Shown in pieces: positions 41,199 to 42,909 of a DNA stretch of 42,909 bases; position 1 is the first letter of the stretch, and each line of letters opens with the position of its first letter. Under the pieces are notes generated by a model. That model worked only from the letters and a program-made list of their open reading frames with translations, had not been told where the DNA came from and made no database searches. The stretch comes from Wandonia sp964447015 (GTDB lineage: Bacteria > Bacteroidota > Bacteroidia > Flavobacteriales_D > Crocinitomicaceae). The stretch lies in contig CAYUQU010000024.1 in assembly GCA_964447015.1 (NCBI GenBank), forward strand, positions 1 to 42,909, given 5' to 3'. The position numbers and the translations under genes are program-made.

Positions 41199-42909
41199 TT
41201 AGTTTTCTTCCTCTTGACGAATTGGCTTTCTGAACACCACTTTGCTTTCAAACACATCCATCACCACATTTTGTGATTTATCTATCGTTCCAGAAAGGAT
41301 TTGTTTAGATAATTCGTTCAAAATTTGACGTTGTATTACTCTCTTTACGGGTCTTGCTCCAAATTGTGGGTCATAACCTGCTTCAGCGATGTAATTTGCT
41401 GCGTCTTCAGTCAATACCAAACGAATGTCGCTTTCGAGAAGAAGCTTTTTAAGACCCTCCATCTGGATGTGAACAATTTTGATGATGTCTTCCTTCGTAA
41501 GTGGTCTGAACATGATTGTTTCGTCAATCCTATTCAAAAACTCAGGTCGAATATTGCGTCTCAATAGTTCGAACACAGCAGTCTTCGTTTGCTCCAACAC
41601 TCTTTCCTCTTCCCCTGGTTTCATTCCTTCAAATGCTTCTTGAATAACATCAGAACCCATATTTGAGGTCATGATGATTATCGTGTTTTTGAAGTTCACT
41701 ACACGACCTTTATTATCAGTTAAACGACCATCATCAAGTACTTGAAGCAACACATTGAAGGTGTCAGGATGCGCTTTTTCAATTTCATCAAGAAGAACTA
41801 TCGAGTATGGTCTACGTCTCACTGCTTCGGTTAACTGACCTCCTTCGTCATATCCCACATATCCAGGAGGCGCTCCAACCAATCTTGAGACACTGTGTTT
41901 CTCCTGATATTCACTCATGTCGATTCGCGTCATCGCGTTTTCATCGTTGAATAAATACTCTGCAAGTGCTTTCGCGAGTTCGGTTTTACCAACTCCCGTA
42001 GTTCCTAAGAAGATAAACGAACCGATAGGTTTGCGCTTGTCTTGCAATCCTGCTCTACTTCTTCGTACGGCATCGGAAAGTGCTACGATAGCTTCTTCCT
42101 GACCTACAACGCGTTTTTCGAGTTCATCTTCGAGACGGAGAAGTTTGCTCACTTCACTTTCAAGCATTTTATTTACTGGAATCCCCGTCCATTTGGATAC
42201 GACATCAGCAATTTCTTCCGCGTCAACTTCTTCCTTAATCATTTTTGATTTGGTTTGAATTTCTGCTAAATCACCTTTGAGTTTTTCCAGTTGACTTTCG
42301 GCGTCTTTGATTTTTCCGTATCGCAACTCTGCTACTTTTCCATAATCACCTGCACGCTCGGCTTGGTCTGCTTCAAGTTTGAACTGTTCGATGTCTTCTT
42401 TTGTTTGTTGAATTCCATCTACTACATCGCGCTCAGCTTTCCATTTTGCCATAAACGCATTTTTCTGATCGTTCAAGTTAGCGAGCTCACTTTCGATGCT
42501 GTCCAATTTCTTCGTATCGTTTTCACGTTTTATAGCTTCGCGCTCAATTTCGAGTTGCATGATTCGACGTTCGATTTCGTCAAGTTCCTCTGGTTTCGAA
42601 TTGATTTCCATTCTCAATTTAGATGCAGCCTCATCAATCAAGTCAATCGCTTTATCTGGAAGATGTCTTTCAGTAATATAGCGCTGAGACAATTCTACCG
42701 CAGCAATAATCGCCTCATCTTTAATCAATACTTTGTGGTGATTTTCGTATTTTTCTTTAATTCCACGTAGAATAGAAACCGCATCTTCTGTAGATGGTTC
42801 ATCCACCAATACCGTTTGGAATCGGCGTACTAAGGCTTTGTCTTTTTCGAAATATTTTTGGTATTCATTCAATGTGGTCGCTCCAACAGCACGCAGTTCT
42901 CCTCTTGCC
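41199..42909 (-). CDS. clpB: ATP-dependent chaperone ClpB, N-terminus off window
   Basis: 570 codons are visible and the frame is open to the right edge. The first visible residues, ARGELRAVGATTLNEYQKYFE, lie inside nucleotide-binding domain 1, so about 300 residues are missing. Visible parts: the end of domain 1 (RRFQTV arginine region, HLPDKAIDLIDEAAS), the long coiled-coil M domain that distinguishes ClpB from ClpA, then domain 2 with Walker A GTTGVGKTE, pore loop GAPPGYVGYDEGG, Walker B LLDEIEKAH, and the C-terminal D2 small domain with GYDPQFGARPVKRVIQ. ClpB threads and rescues aggregated proteins together with DnaK. The C-terminus RKPIRQEEEN is normal. Confidence 0.97.
   Translation of the reverse strand, partial: ARGELRAVGATTLNEYQKYFEKDKALVRRFQTVLVDEPSTEDAVSILRGIKEKYENHHKVLIKDEAIIAAVELSQRYITERHLPDKAIDLIDEAASKLRMEINSKPEELDEIERRIMQLEIEREAIKRENDTKKLDSIESELANLNDQKNAFMAKWKAERDVVDGIQQTKEDIEQFKLEADQAERAGDYGKVAELRYGKIKDAESQLEKLKGDLAEIQTKSKMIKEEVDAEEIADVVSKWTGIPVNKMLESEVSKLLRLEDELEKRVVGQEEAIVALSDAVRRSRAGLQDKRKPIGSFIFLGTTGVGKTELAKALAEYLFNDENAMTRIDMSEYQEKHSVSRLVGAPPGYVGYDEGGQLTEAVRRRPYSIVLLDEIEKAHPDTFNVLLQVLDDGRLTDNKGRVVNFKNTIIIMTSNMGSDVIQEAFEGMKPGEEERVLEQTKTAVFELLRRNIRPEFLNRIDETIMFRPLTKEDIIKIVHIQMEGLKKLLLESDIRLVLTEDAANYIAEAGYDPQFGARPVKRVIQRQILNELSKQILSGTIDKSQNVVMDVFESKVVFRKPIRQEEEN

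Noticed and set aside
42291..42770. Plus-strand ORF of 159 residues, Phe-rich
   Set aside because: Antisense of the charged coiled-coil M domain of clpB, where Glu/Lys codons read as Phe/Leu on the other strand.
1..42909. tRNA, rRNA, transposase, integrase, prophage or defence-island genes
   Set aside because: Looked for by eye on both strands; no cloverleaf-like sequence or recognisable mobile or defence gene was found.

Overview
The window looks like a chromosomal segment of a Bacteroidota bacterium, most likely in or near Flavobacteriales. The AT-rich DNA carries several Bacteroidota hallmarks: secreted PKD-repeat and S8 peptidase proteins, one with a type IX secretion (T9SS) C-terminal sorting domain; DUF3822, DUF4494, DUF5606 and DUF2141 proteins; and several TAnnTTTG-type -7 promoter boxes. 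Shine-Dalgarno signals are mostly weak. I see no rRNA, tRNA, CRISPR array, transposase, integrase or phage gene. No species is claimed.

Layout. 1-2559 (-): N-terminal 853 codons of a secreted PKD-repeat protein that runs off the left edge. 2714-6786 (-): tight five-gene run of membrane protein, DUF3822 protein, rsmD, coaD and a cysteine-free thioredoxin-fold protein. 6990-8429 (+): RecD-like helicase, probably leaderless. 8470-14793 (-): M3 oligopeptidase, then a dicarboxylate/amino-acid symporter, aroC and a phosphohexomutase coupled by one-base TAATG overlaps, then a GNAT acetyltransferase. 14986-18180 (+): a 1064-residue secreted orphan.

18225-23895: phenylacetyl-CoA epoxidase locus. paaABCD reads right; two tandem paaE-type reductases and an SDR read left. 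The ligase, isomerase and ring-opening genes of the pathway are not in the window. 23906-28415 (-): secreted unknown, then a DUF4494-pdxH-M16 peptidase run, then a secreted propeller-like unknown. 28479-32697: two divergent S8 subtilases, the right one with a T9SS signal and an in-gene G9 tract. 32749-35426 (+): DUF5606 protein with a histone-H1-like tail, then rpsA behind a good promoter and a two-hairpin leader. 35538-37662 (+): a double alpha/beta-hydrolase fusion and a third hydrolase. 37682-40889 (-): DinB-like protein, rpe, HtpX-like M48 protease, LemA, DUF2141 protein. 41199-42909 (-): clpB, whose N-terminus is off the right edge.

Most of the window is housekeeping. The best candidates for something undescribed are the 1064-residue secreted orphan, the duplicated PaaE reductases opposite a single paaABCD operon, the G9 tract in the T9SS subtilase, the double-hydrolase fusion, the rpsA leader structure, and a small family of palindromes (10260-10311 and 41156-41189) lying just 3' of genes.
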